From contig JAGVVL010000032.1 of assembly GCA_018287875.1 (NCBI GenBank), positions 1 to 64,000 of the forward strand: a stretch of DNA of 64,000 bases, read 5' to 3'. The stretch is from Nigrospora sphaerica. Lineage: Eukaryota > Ascomycota > Sordariomycetes > Amphisphaeriales > Apiosporaceae. Of the stretch, positions 31,236-41,598 are shown piece by piece. The notes below the pieces were generated by a model that did not search any database, had not been told where the DNA came from, and saw only the letters and a program-made list of their open reading frames with translations. How positions within the stretch are numbered: the stretch's first letter is position 1; the number at the start of each line of letters is the position of its first letter. Both the position numbers and the translations under genes were made by a program.

Positions 31236-34200
31236 ATGTTTATTATTCAGAATATTTTAAATATAAATTTTGATGTACCTACTCCGTGAGGTATTTATTT
31301 CCAAGATAGTGCTACTCCTCTTCCTAAATGATCTGGGAAATCATTAATGGGGATAAAACTACCAAATTCCGGAAAAACCCCAGAATTTCAAGTACCAAGC
31401 TATACTCGAAAGGGTATAAGTGGATGAACAAATTACTCATGTATGGTAACAAGCTTGAAGGCTTCTAAAAAGAACGTGGGTTATCGCGGATCTAAATCAG
31501 TTATATTTAAAAATATAACTGTAAAAGAGCAACGAGTAGACGGTAGTTGACATGGTAATCGTTTATCGTGTTTAAGATATACTCTAATGGGTTTCGAAAG
31601 AAATTTACATAATAAAATCCTAACTACTCAATTAGTTAATAAAAGAAGTTATTCTACATCATTTTTTAATGAGGGTAGAGATGACAATAACCATTATTTA
31701 ATAATAAACCCCATTTCTTAACTGGTTTTGCGGATGCTGAAGGTTCATTTGTTTTAAGTATAACAAAAAGTAATAATGTTAAATCAGGTTGAGTAATCAA
31801 ACCAAGATTTCAAATACATTTACATAAAAAAGATTTATTTATTTTGGAAGCTATTAAAAATTTTCTTGGTGTTGGTAAAATATATGTTCAAGGTGAAGTT
31901 TCAGTAGAATACAGAGTATTTTCTATTAAGGATTTAAAAATAGTTTTAGATCACTTTGATAAATTTCCTCTTATTTCACAAAAATATGTAGATTATCTTT
32001 TATTTAAAGAAGCTTACCTATTATTAATTAACCGTGAACATTTAACATCTGAAGGTTTACGTAAAATTATATCTATAAAAGCATCTATAAACAACGGTTT
32101 ATCTTCATCATTAAAAGAAGCTTTCCCTGGTATTATACATGCTGTAAGACCTTTGAAAGAAAATATTTCTATTTATAATCCTCAATGGCTGGCTGGATTT
32201 ACTAGCGGAGAGGGATGCTTTGGTGTTAAAATTAGAAATGCTGAGGGTAACTCTAAAGCTTTTATTGAATTGATATTTCAAATTAATCAACACGTTCGAG
32301 ATAAAGAATTAATAGCTTGCATTGCTGAATATTGAGGATGTGGTAAAATTTATAAACATTCTGTAAATGCAGTAGTGTACAGAGTATCTAAAAGGTCTGA
32401 CTTAACTGAAAAAATTCTTCCCTTTTTTTTAAATATCCTATATTAGGGATAAAAGCTTTAGATTTTAAAGACTTTTGCTTTATATCAGAATTAATTGAAA
32501 ATAAAGCTCATTATAGTAAAGAAGGGTTAGATCAAATTCTTCATATTAAAGTTAATATGAATAGCGGTAGAGTTGAGTACTAGCTTTGTTCAAGTGTATT
32601 TTGCAACCCCGTCCCCCCTCGCCCTCTCTCGACCCTAAGAGAGAGGGTGCATCACTCTCTACAGAGAGTGACAGGGGTTATTTTTTTTTTTTATTATTAT
32701 AAATAATAATAAAAAAAAAATTAGAAGCCGGGGGGTAGGGCCTCCTAATGCCTTACACATAAAAAAAAAATCAAAGATTTTTGTTCCATTATTAAAAAAA
32801 AATTAGTCAAAAACGACTAATGCATTAGACCCCAGGGGCGCTTCTTATTTTTTTGAATTATTAGAAAAAAATAAGACCCCCGGCACCCCCCTCGGCACCC
32901 CAGGGGTGAGGTGAGGGGGGTATGGAACTATTATTAAAGGTTATACAATATTTTAACTAATTGAAAGTTGAATTTCATTTTTTTTTTTGCAGATGGAAGG
33001 ATTAGTTGAATTACACGATAATATTATGTATTATCTTGTTGTAATTTTATTTGCGGTTGCTTGAGTTTTATTATCTATAGTAAGAAATTACATTGAGACT
33101 AAGTCTCCTATATCTCACAAATATTTAAATCACGGTATAATAAGTGTGCCGGCTCAAAAGTGTTCTAATCATATTAAATATAATCAGTTTTTAAATTCTT
33201 GTCCATTTGGGGGGAGTGCTTACGCCCCCCTCGTATATAATTACTGAAAAGTACGTGGTTATTCTACCTCTAGTTTAAAAGATAGGGATGATCAATTTAT
33301 TCCTGCGGCCATCTATGAAGATGTCTCTTCAATGCAAAAGGCAATCTTAAAAGATAATGCAGGTAAATCTGGTATTTATATGTTAACCAATAAACTTACT
33401 GGAGATATCTACGTAGGACAATCTATTGACTTACGTAAAAGATTTCTTAACTATTTTAACTTAAGTTATTTAAGTAGACGTAATGAACTCATAATTTGTA
33501 GAGCTATAATAAAATATGGCTATTCAAATTTTTCGTTAACTATTTTAGAGTATTGTGATAAATGTGATTTAGATATCAGAGAACAACATTATTTTGATGT
33601 TCTTAATCCTAAATACAATATCCAGAAAATAGCAGGTGGTAGCTCAAAAGGTTTAATATTATCAGAGGAAACCAAAAATAAGATCAGTAAAGCTTTAAAG
33701 GGAGTTTATGTAGGGAAAAAGCTTACTGATATGGTCGTACTATGAGCGATACTACCAGAGAAATTCTGAGTTCAAACCGAAAGGGGGAGCTTAATCCTTT
33801 ATACGGTAAATCTCATAGTGAAGAGACTAAAGAGCTAATGAGAGAAAAAGCGTTAGGTAGAAAATACTCCGAAGAGACTAAATTATTAATGAGTTCGAAA
33901 CGTGGAAATCCTGTGAATATTTACGAAAAGTGTTCATCAGAAGGGTATGAATTAATAGGTAGTTTTGTTTCCGCGAGAAGAGCTGGAAAATTTTTAGGTA
34001 TTAGCGGTAGTACTATTCTAAGTTATATGAAATCGGGTATGGTCTTTAAAGATAGATATAAATTTTCGGGGCTTCGCCCTCCTAAATAAAGATGAATATT
34101 AGAGTAACTATGAGTATAATTTCACTGAACGCTGGAAAGTCCTAAAGCCTTTGATACTAATAATCATATAAAAGAAAAAGATTGAAAGATTATGAGTGAA

Positions 34201-37200
34201 AACTCAAAGGATGTTACAATGGATAATCAAGCAGGAAACCAAAATAATTCTTTATATTATGAGTAGGTAATCCCTAGAGACTAAACGTGAAACTATGAGT
34301 TATGAAGTTTTCCTGGTATTATGTAGCCAGGAAAATTTTAACCCAAAAAAATCTTCGATTTTTAAGGCCTAGCCACCGTTGAGTCGGTTACTAGTCCTGG
34401 GCGAAAGGCTGGTAGATTATATAGTCCAATTTTATATGAAAGTATAAAAATGTTGTTTGACACTTATAGAATTAATATGAACAATTACACCTGCAGTAAT
34501 TTTAATATTAATTGCATTCCCTTCATTCAAATTATTATACTTAATGGATGAAGTTGATGATTCTTCAATGTCAGTTTTAGCAGAGGGTCACCAATGATAT
34601 TGAAGCTACCAGTACCCTGATTTCTTAAATTCAGATGAAGAGCTTATAGATTTTGATTCTTACTTGGTACCAGAATCTGATTTAGAAGATGGAGCTTTAA
34701 GAATGTTAGAAGTTGATAATAGAGGGGGAAAGGTCTTAAGCAAGCCTTATTTAACTCTAAAGTAGCCAAACTCCGGGTAAATCCTAATAGCTCAGAATAC
34801 TAACTTCTTACCTAAAAGGGTAAGGTAAGGGCCAGGTTAATCACCTCCTTGTGAAAGGATTTAATTAAAATACAAATCAAAAAAAATTTTTTTTTAATTG
34901 GGTACAGTAACAAGTTCTGTAGATTTGACGAAAGTCAAAATGGATGTTCGCGGATCTAAATCACCTCTTAACAATGTGTAAAAGAGCAACGAGTAGACGG
35001 TTACTCGCCATATATTAGGTTAAAACCTCGAATACCTCTTGAATATAAAGTGAGGATAGATATTTGGTGTAAGGTGTATTCTAATAGCCTATTATTTTCT
35101 TGATCGATTTCTTTTGTAATTTCTCAGTATACATTTCTACCAATCTTCGATTTTTTAAGGCCTAGCACAGGACTAGCCTGTCCTGTGCTAGGCCGTCCCC
35201 CCACCCCCGCATATGCGGGGAGGGGGCGAAGCGGGGGAGAAAAGTTTAGTACAATTTTTATGTAGCAAACCTATTTAAACAAGTTATAGAAGATAGAAAA
35301 AATAGAAAATATCGGAAACGAGGCGTTAGGTTCTTAGCTTATAGCTGAACCTCCTAATGCTTTAAAGCTTTATTAATGCTGCATTAGGGGTTCGGGTAGA
35401 AGAGGACCAAGATATGTTATCCTTCCTGAACTAACACATGTTAGATTCATCATCACTTCTGGTGATGTTATACATTCTTTCTCAGTTAATGCTTTAGGTA
35501 TAAAATGTGATGCATACCCAGGTAGATTAAATCAAGTATCTGTTTTTATTAACAGACCAGGAGTTTTCTACGGTCTTATAGAACAATGGCCGTAACTGTA
35601 GTGAACCTATGGTTAAAAATCATCAAATTGCGGGAAACCCCTAAAGAAATCTTCACCAAATAAGTATGGTAACATAACTTATGGCACAGGTAATGACTCG
35701 TGGTATGGTAAAAGCAAGATTTATTATTCAATGGGCAATCTGCAGCCAAGTACCAAATATAAATAATTTGGTATGCAGTTCATCGACTAAACGTTGGTTG
35801 GTATTATTAGTATTAATAATGCTTAAGATATAGTCAGCCCCCACCCTAAAGGGTGCAGAAAAATATGAGTATTTCTAGAGGTAGCCTGCCTTTGATGGGC
35901 GTGCCTCTAGAAGCCAATATTTTTTGTTAAATAAATATTATTAATTAATTAATAATATTTAGGGAACTCTACAATAGTTTGTTAAACTTATTTTTTAATG
36001 TAAAAATAAATTTTTAATTTTAGATCTATAAAATCTAAACACATAAGCATTTGTCTTTTTCCTCATATTCGACTATTATTGTAGTTTTTGCATGGTAAAT
36101 TTAATCAAAGTGTTATGAATAATCACTTCCTACTTGATAAGCGTATAGGATTAGGTTCTATAACTAAGTTATCTTTAGCAAGATATTTTAGTACAATAAG
36201 ATCTTTGGGTTATCCCATATCCCGACCCCCCTCACTCCCCGCAAGCTTGCGGGGGTGAGGGGTATTGAGGGGGATCAGGATTAGCGAAGCTCTTAATCCT
36301 GAGTTTTTAGCGCTAGAACATATGAAAAGTGGAAAACCTACTACTTCATTAGTTATCAATAAAATATTGTTAAATCAAAATTTATCCGTTACTGATTCTA
36401 AATTAGAAGAATTATTAAAAGTTAAAGGTGTTGAAATGGATTTAGATATATCTAAACCTGAAAATAGTCAAGTTTTAAGTGAATTAACTGGTAAATCTAA
36501 ATATAAGGGTTTTTCTGGTGTATATATGTTTATACATAAAAATACAGCTCAAAAATATGTAGGTTCATCTAATTTACTAAGACGTAGAATGGATTACTAT
36601 TTTAAAGGAGATTTTCCTTTGGTTGGTAAATTTTTACCTTTACTTTATAAAGAAGGGTTAAAAGCTTTTAAATTAATAATCTTTAAATTAGACAGTAATA
36701 AATTTAGTCTTAAAGACGCTTTAATTTTAGAACAATATTATTTATTAAATAAAGAATTTAACTTGAATACATTAAGAGTTGTTAATGTAGGATCTTCAAA
36801 AGGTGATGCTGTATATGTTTATGATCTAACATGTAGTACTCTTTACTACAAGGCTAAATCTCGAATTGAGTTAAAAAGAGTATTAGGAATACATACTGAA
36901 ACTAGTAAAAAGTATGTAGATTCTAAAATACCTTATCTAAAGAAATTCTTATTATTAAGTTATCCTATTCCTACTGCTTCAATAAGCAATATATCTGCGG
37001 AAGAATTAGTGAATATAATGCAAAAAGAAAGACAAGATATGTATAAATTAGGTACTCGTAGAAGTCTTTCAGTAGAATTAGAAATTAAAGAAGGAAACAA
37101 ATTTGTGGGTTCAGGATATGGCTATACTTTAAATTTTGATTCTTTAGCGTCTTGTGTTGAGTATTTAAAAGGATTAGGTTTAACTATAAAAAGAGATACT

Positions 37201-37874
37201 CTAACTAAATATATAAAAAATGAAAAAGTGTTTCAGAATTTCTTATGTAAATACTCAAAGAAAGCTTTACCTGAAAATTTTGAACAAGTAGGATTAATTA
37301 TGGATGAATATAAAAAATTAAAAATAGATACTTATTTATTAAAAGTTAATAGAAAAAATAAACCTTTAATAGTGAGAGGAGAAAATTTTGAAAAAGAATT
37401 TGAAAGTATTATGGATACAGTTAAATACTTTTATACTTTAAACATCAAATTAGATAGAAAAACTTTAGATCTTCGTTTAAAAGATGGTAAAATTTATAAA
37501 AATTATTTTTTTGCTTATAAATAAATTTAACCTTTCGCAACCCTTGATCCCCCTGATCGGGGGGTTCGGGGGGAAGGGAAGAAAAAAATTTTTTTTTCAC
37601 TTCCGACCCTAAAGCGTGAAGCTTCCCCAAATACGTTGGTTTTTTTATTATTGTTTAAGGACTCAATGCAAGCTCTCAAAAAAAATTAAGTGAGCTTGCT
37701 AATCCCTGATTACCGAAGGGATCAGGGATTAATAAGAATTTATTAATTACATTAAATTAAGGTAGAGATAATTTGCAATGTTCTGAAATATGTGGAATTT
37801 TGCACAGTTCGATGCCAATTGTAGTGGAGTCTGTGAACCTGGAAAGGTACTTGAGCTGACTGGATGCGCAGTAA
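31236..37874 (+). CDS. cox2: Cytochrome c oxidase subunit 2 (5 exons)
   Basis: Complex IV subunit carrying the CuA centre. Exons: 31236-31319, 32990-33136, 34460-34720, about 35395 (or 35410)-35574, and 37776-37874. Reads [22 protein letters not shown], then [17 protein letters not shown], then EGHQWYWSYQYPDF (aromatic region), then [15 protein letters not shown], and [18 protein letters not shown] with the CuA Cys-Cys-His-Met ligands. The exon 4 start is ambiguous: the intron-end G rule gives 35395 and five extra residues (GRRGP), while homology suggests 35410 and 251 aa. The ORF that overlaps the last exon in another frame is listed separately. Confidence 0.93.
31320..32583 (+). pseudogene. 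LAGLIDADG HEG of cox2 intron 1, frameshifted
   Basis: In frame with exon 1 until a stop just after HYLIINPIS near 31720; a shift around the aaacccc run (31706-31713) puts [17 protein letters not shown] (motif 1) in another frame. Motif 2 is [16 protein letters not shown] near 32189. A second shift at the T run 32421-32430 separates KILPFF from [15 protein letters not shown]. The end is [13 protein letters not shown] at 32583. Both breaks fall in homopolymers. Confidence 0.82.
31320..32989 (+). mobile_element. Group I intron 1 in cox2
   Basis: Inserted after ACTCCT. The 5' core (accaaattccgg near 31363; the 65-nt block at 31484-31548 identical to the nad2 intron; agcaacgagtagacgg) precedes the HEG. 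Downstream of the HEG (32600-32920) are hairpin repeats including the catcactctctacagagagtgac element and an AT hairpin. Confidence 0.85.
33137..34089 (+). pseudogene. GIY-YIG homing endonuclease of cox2 intron 2, frameshifted
   Basis: In frame with exon 2. The GIY-YIG nuclease domain is clear: [25 protein letters not shown] near 33371, with the catalytic Tyr pair and Arg, and the distal Glu in [16 protein letters not shown]. The frame is lost near 33731-33742 ([13 protein letters not shown]). It resumes one frame over with [21 protein letters not shown], a NUMOD3-type DNA-binding repeat, and a C-terminal NUMOD1-like helix region. Endonuclease domain intact, binding tail out of frame. Confidence 0.83.
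33137..34459 (+). mobile_element. Group I intron 2 in cox2
   Basis: Inserted after CACGGT. The core follows the HEG: gctggaaagtcctaaagcc near 34131, caatggataatcaagcaggaaacc near 34218 and ccctagagactaaacg near 34270. A small aaaaatcttcgattttt module is inserted near 34345. Confidence 0.83.
34721..35394 (+). mobile_element. Group I intron 3 in cox2, no ORF
   Basis: About 675-nt intron after GATAAT. Core segments match the nad2/cox2-i1 family: gccaaactccgggtaaatcct near 34768, gggtacagtaacaag near 34900, gttcgcggatctaaatc near 34946 and aaagagcaacgagtagacgg at 34980-34999. No HEG remains. GC and AT modules (35137-35240) are inserted in its 3' half. The 3' boundary is uncertain by 15 nt. Confidence 0.75.
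35575..37775 (+). mobile_element. Group I intron 4 in cox2
   Basis: Inserted after TACGGT. The core is at the 5' end: tcaaattgcgggaaaccc near 35625, ggtaatgactcgtggtatgg near 35690, atctgcagccaagtacc near 35738, cagttcatcgactaaacg near 35776 and ttaagatatagtc near 35823. It is closely related to the nad4L intron core (41200-41540). Confidence 0.83.
36115..37524 (+). CDS. GIY-YIG homing endonuclease, cox2 intron 4
   Basis: A free-standing intron ORF of about 469 aa from ATG 36115, open through one TGA-Trp codon. The GIY-YIG domain starts [25 protein letters not shown] (about 36505), with the distal Glu in [14 protein letters not shown]. The long C-terminal region ([21 protein letters not shown]...[10 protein letters not shown]) looks like repeated NUMOD1/IENR-type DNA-binding helices. 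A GC-rich palindrome (36213-36280, centred on gcaagcttgcggggg) is inserted in frame near residue 50. Its core ribozyme lies upstream, so expression is likely from an unspliced precursor. Confidence 0.83.
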
Positions 37875-38647
37875 GATCAGCCGCGGCATTCCCGTTAGAG
37901 TTACTTAATACACTACCGTTGGAGCTGCCTTCTTTAGAAGGGTTTGGGTTTGAAGAACCCTACTTAATAGAGATAGGCAAAAACCTTAGCTTAGACTTGG
38001 ATATTAGAGGTATTTCTACGCCTCCGGCGCCAGAATTTGAGATAGAACTTTGTACTTCGGTTCAGAATTACTGAGAATATAATCTGGTATCCCACGGCGG
38101 CTGATCGACAAATGAATGTACAATATTAAATCCAGCGTCAGGTCTTTTAGATTGATTAGGTGTAGGTGTATTAGTTAAAAAAATTATGTTAAATCCTTTA
38201 AGTCTTTTAGACTTAATATGTGTAAGAATCCAGGATCATACATTAACAGGTGGTTTAGTGTGTGTAATAATCCAGGATCATACATTAACAGGTGGTTTAG
38301 CGTGTGTAATAATCCAGGATCATACATTAACAGGTTTAATACAAGTATTATGTACTAAATATTATCCTGAGAGCCCGCCTGTAACTAAATGAAGCCCTGC
38401 ACCTAATGTTAATAAACCTAAGTTATGGTTACCCGCACAGCACTTGGAGGGTTTAAGCGCCATTATACCAGACAAGGAAAAAGAACCGTATTATGTTCCG
38501 CCTAAAGTTCTTCCTGAAAGAATCTGGGTTGGTGGTAATATAATAGTGGATTGTCCATTATACAAGGAGAATGATAATATTAAATTACAAGGACCACCAA
38601 AACGACCACGTTTTGGTGATCCGGGTTTACCTAGACCTAAACCCTAA
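37790..38647 (+). CDS. ORF overlapping the cox2 3' end in another frame
   Basis: Function unknown. Open for 285 codons from ATG 37790 to TAA 38647 with TGA as Trp, one base out of step with cox2 exon 5, which it overlaps by 85 nt. The sequence after cox2 reads FPLELLNTLPLELPSLEGFGFEEPYLIEIG, then three 42-nt tandem repeats (about 38219-38344; 14-aa unit around IQDHTLTGGLVCVI) and a Pro-rich basic end (GPPKRPRFGDPGLPRPKP). A start inside the cox2 frame may be fortuitous; ATG 38186 is another possible start. Base composition is less AT-rich than cox2. Confidence 0.5.
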
Positions 38648-39349
38648 TATTTAAGATAATAAATAATAATTCTTATTATTCTTTTAACTATCTCTGGCCC
38701 AGGACTCGTGGCACAGTCTGGTTGCCTGAAAAAATCAAAGATTTTTCAGGCTCCTATACCCCAGCCCCTCTCTCTTTTATTAGAGAGAGGGGCTGGGGTC
38801 AGCGATAGCTACGCACCCTTTGGGTGCGTAGCTATATAGGACTAGCTGGGCTAGGGCTGACCTTGGGTCGAGAGAGGGGGTTACTGACCCCTATCCGGCT
38901 TCGCTCGGCCATAAAAAAAATCAAAGATTTTTTAAGGCCGTGTTTCAGTCGTCTTTGACTAATTTTTTTTCCTCCCCAACCAAAAAATCTTCGATTTTTA
39001 AGGGAGGGAAAAAAATAATGGAACACGGGCCAAAAAAATCAAAGATTTTTTATGGCGAGCAAGCTCCCCTCACCCCCTCGGGGGTGCAGGGGGATCGGGC
39101 GAAGCGGGGGGGTCAGGGGCGCTTCTTATTTTTTGAATTATTAGAAAAAATAAGACCCCTACCCCCTTTTCAGGGGGTCGGATTACATTATTATAAGGAG
39201 GGGCCGCTTAATAAAAATCTCTGATTTTTCTAAGCCTTATAAGAAAAAATAGCCAAAAATAGCCCTGAAGAAGTTATTAGAAAGGTTATGCTTATTTAGG
39301 CATAGACCGCTAAAATCTCTTTTCAGAGATTTTAATGCTATTTATTTTA

Positions 39350-39400
<51 letters not shown>
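38648..39400. repeat. Repeat-rich spacer with (TA)n tract
   Basis: No gene is seen. It holds a ctctct stem-loop (38763-38795), an aaaaatcaaagattttt/gactaat/aataatggaacacggg composite (38908-39060), GC palindromes, and a pure TA dinucleotide tract of about 24 units (39353-39400) right before the tRNA-like gene at 39401. Confidence 0.8.
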
Positions 39401-39403
<3 letters not shown>

Positions 39404-39473
39404 GTGTGTAGTTTAAATGGTAGAACCTAGAGACAAGTTCTCTGAAGTAGGAGTTCGAATCTCCCTCACCCTC
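39401..39473 (+). tRNA. tRNA with abnormal anticodon loop (reads AAG)
   Basis: Cloverleaf features are good: acceptor gggtgtg/ctcaccc (one mismatch), D-arm gttt aaatggta gaac, anticodon stem tagag/ctctg, T-arm aggag ttcgaat ctccc. The seven-base loop is acAAGtt: position 33 is C, not the near-universal U, and AAG would read CUU Leu, yet the variable arm is short, unlike a Leu tRNA. Position between cox2 and nad4L often holds a trnR in Pezizomycotina. It may be a mutated trnR, an edited tRNA or a pseudogene. Confidence 0.55.
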
Positions 39474-39537
39474 CCGACTCTTTTATAAAAAAGTACAGGG
39501 ATTTTTTTACAATAATTTAAAGTTTTATAAATATACA

Positions 39538-41598
39538 ATGAATATTACATTAATACTTTTTTTAATAGGGATCTTAGGATTTGTATTAAATAGAAAAAAT
39601 ATTATATTAATGCTTATTTCTATTGAAATAATGCTATTATCTATAACATTTTTAATATTGGTAAGTTCACTTAACATTGACGATATAATTGGCCAAACAT
39701 ATGCTATTTATATAATAGCAATAGCAGGTGCGGAATCTGCTATAGGTTTGGGTATTCTAGTGGCTTTCTATAGATTAACGAACTCTCCTGATAAAAATCC
39801 AAGATCAAATTTTTCTTATTTACATTTTAATTTATTACCTGCAGTTTTACCGGCTACGCAGCCCAGTACGTCTTTGGACGGACGAAGGGCTAGTAATTTT
39901 ATCCTACCCTTCGATTTAGCCTCTAGATCTTACGGGTTAGGTGAAAGGTCAAGGAATTATTCTAGCTTTACTGACCCCTGAGGCATGCCCCTCTAAAGGT
40001 TAAAGGCTGAAGCCAGCCGGAGGCTAGTGAAAGGAAAATAGTTCTAAATCCTTCCTTTATAAGTGGGTTCTCTGATGCTGAAGGTTCTTTTGTCGTAACT
40101 ATTTTAAAGAACCCTAGATATAAAATAGGATGAAATGTACAAGCTAGATTCCAAATAAAATTACATGAGAAAGATAGAGCTTTATTACTATTGATTCAAA
40201 AATATTTCGAGAATATTGGATATATATCTAAAATAAATGACAGATTTACGGTTGAATTTAGAGTTAGTGATATAACTAGTTTAAATAATATAATTATACC
40301 TCATTTTGAAAAGTATTCATTAATAACTAAGAAATATGAAGATTTTGTAGTATTTAAACAAATTGTATCGTTAATGTCAGAAAACAAACATACTAATTTA
40401 GAAGGATTAAAAGAGATCTTGGTACATAGAGCATCTCTTAATTGAGGTTTATCTAAAACTTTAAAAGAATCTTTTCCTTCTATAGTACCAGTTGGCCCCT
40501 CTGATCCCCCAGCCCCTCTCTCTTTTGAGAGAGAGGGGCTGGGGGGATATGGAGGAAGAAAAAGTAAAAATTGAGGATAATATATTAAAAATTTTATCTT
40601 CTGAATGAGTAGCAGGTTTCTCAACAGGAGAATCCAATTTTTTTATAACTATATCTGGTACTAAAGTATGATTACGTTTTTCTATAGGTCAAGATTCAAG
40701 AGATATATTGTTATTAAAAAATTTAGTAAAATTTTTTAATTGTGGTTATATAGCTCAATATAAAAATCGTAAAGTATGTGAATTTATAGTAACAAAAATT
40801 AATGATATAATTCTATATATTCTTCCTTTTTTTGATAAACACAGAATTGAAGGTTCTAAATATAATGACTATCTTAATTTTAAAAAAGCCGCTATTCTTA
40901 TTAAAAGTAAAGAACATTTAACTGAAAAAGGTTTAAGTAAAATAATAGAATTAAAAAATTCTACCTTTCGTAATGGGGGGATACAGGACTAGTACAGGAC
41001 TAATCCTGTGCTAGGCCGTCCCCGACCCCTTCGGTATGCAAGCTTGCATACCGAAGGGGTCGGGGAGGGGTGAATAAAAAGATTCAAATTATCTTGATTA
41101 AAAAGAGATCTTTTCTTGATCACAAAAGGCGAAGTGAACCTTTGTCTAGTTTTATATAAGGCGAAGTGTACTATTGTTTAGTTTTATATAAGGCGAAACT
41201 CTCAAATTGCGGGGAACTCTTAAAAACAAATCTACCAAGTTAATATAGTAATGTAATTAATGGAACAGGTAATGACTCGTTGTATGGTAAAAACGATTTG
41301 TATATATAGAATATCTGCAGCCAAGCACCTAAGTATTTTTCCCCAGCCCTCTCTCTCGACCCTTTTTTTATCCTCGGCACCCCCGCATATGCGGGGGGGT
41401 GAGGAGGGATAAAAAAAAGTACAATGTGAGAGAGGGGCTGGGGGGGAAGGAATGACGGTGTGCAGTTCATCGACTAAATGTGAGTTGGTTTTTTATTAAT
41501 ATGAAATAGTATTAATAATTAGTTTAAGATATAGTCAGGCTCAATACATGAGTATTGGGGTTAACTGAAGAGGAAGTATAGCAATAGAATATAAATAA
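39538..41598 (+). CDS. nad4L: NADH dehydrogenase subunit 4L (2 exons)
   Basis: Small complex I membrane subunit, 89 aa. Exon 1 is 39538-39776, exon 2 is 41568-41598. Reads [34 protein letters not shown] to [17 protein letters not shown], then [12 protein letters not shown]. The last A of the stop (41598) is the first base of the nad5 ATG, the 1-nt overlap conserved in filamentous ascomycetes. Confidence 0.95.
39777..40992 (+). pseudogene. LAGLIDADG HEG of nad4L intron, broken by insertions
   Basis: Domain 1 ([18 protein letters not shown], near 40052) is one frame away from exon 1; a cagcccagtacgtc...ggacgaagggct block is inserted upstream (39858-39891). Domain 2 ([16 protein letters not shown], near 40606) lies in yet another frame. 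Between them a ctctctcttttgagagagagggg palindrome (40497-40545) has been inserted. It accounts for the second frame change. The homology continues to NSTFRNGGI near 40980, where another GC block ends it. Confidence 0.82.
39777..41567 (+). mobile_element. Group I intron in nad4L
   Basis: Splits the Leu codon of FYRL. The core follows the HEG: caaattgcggggaactc near 41202, ggtaatgactcgttgtatgg near 41268, tatctgcagccaagcacc near 41312, cagttcatcgactaaatg near 41463 and ttaagatatagtc near 41524; it is closely related to cox2 intron 4. A ctctct/GC palindrome (41345-41450) sits inside the core region, and a degenerate tandem repeat (aaggcgaa...tagttttatat, 41126-41195) precedes it. Confidence 0.83.

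Noticed and set aside
39401..39473. Calling this a tRNA-Leu (AAG)
   Set aside because: Leu tRNAs here have long variable arms and U33; this one has neither.
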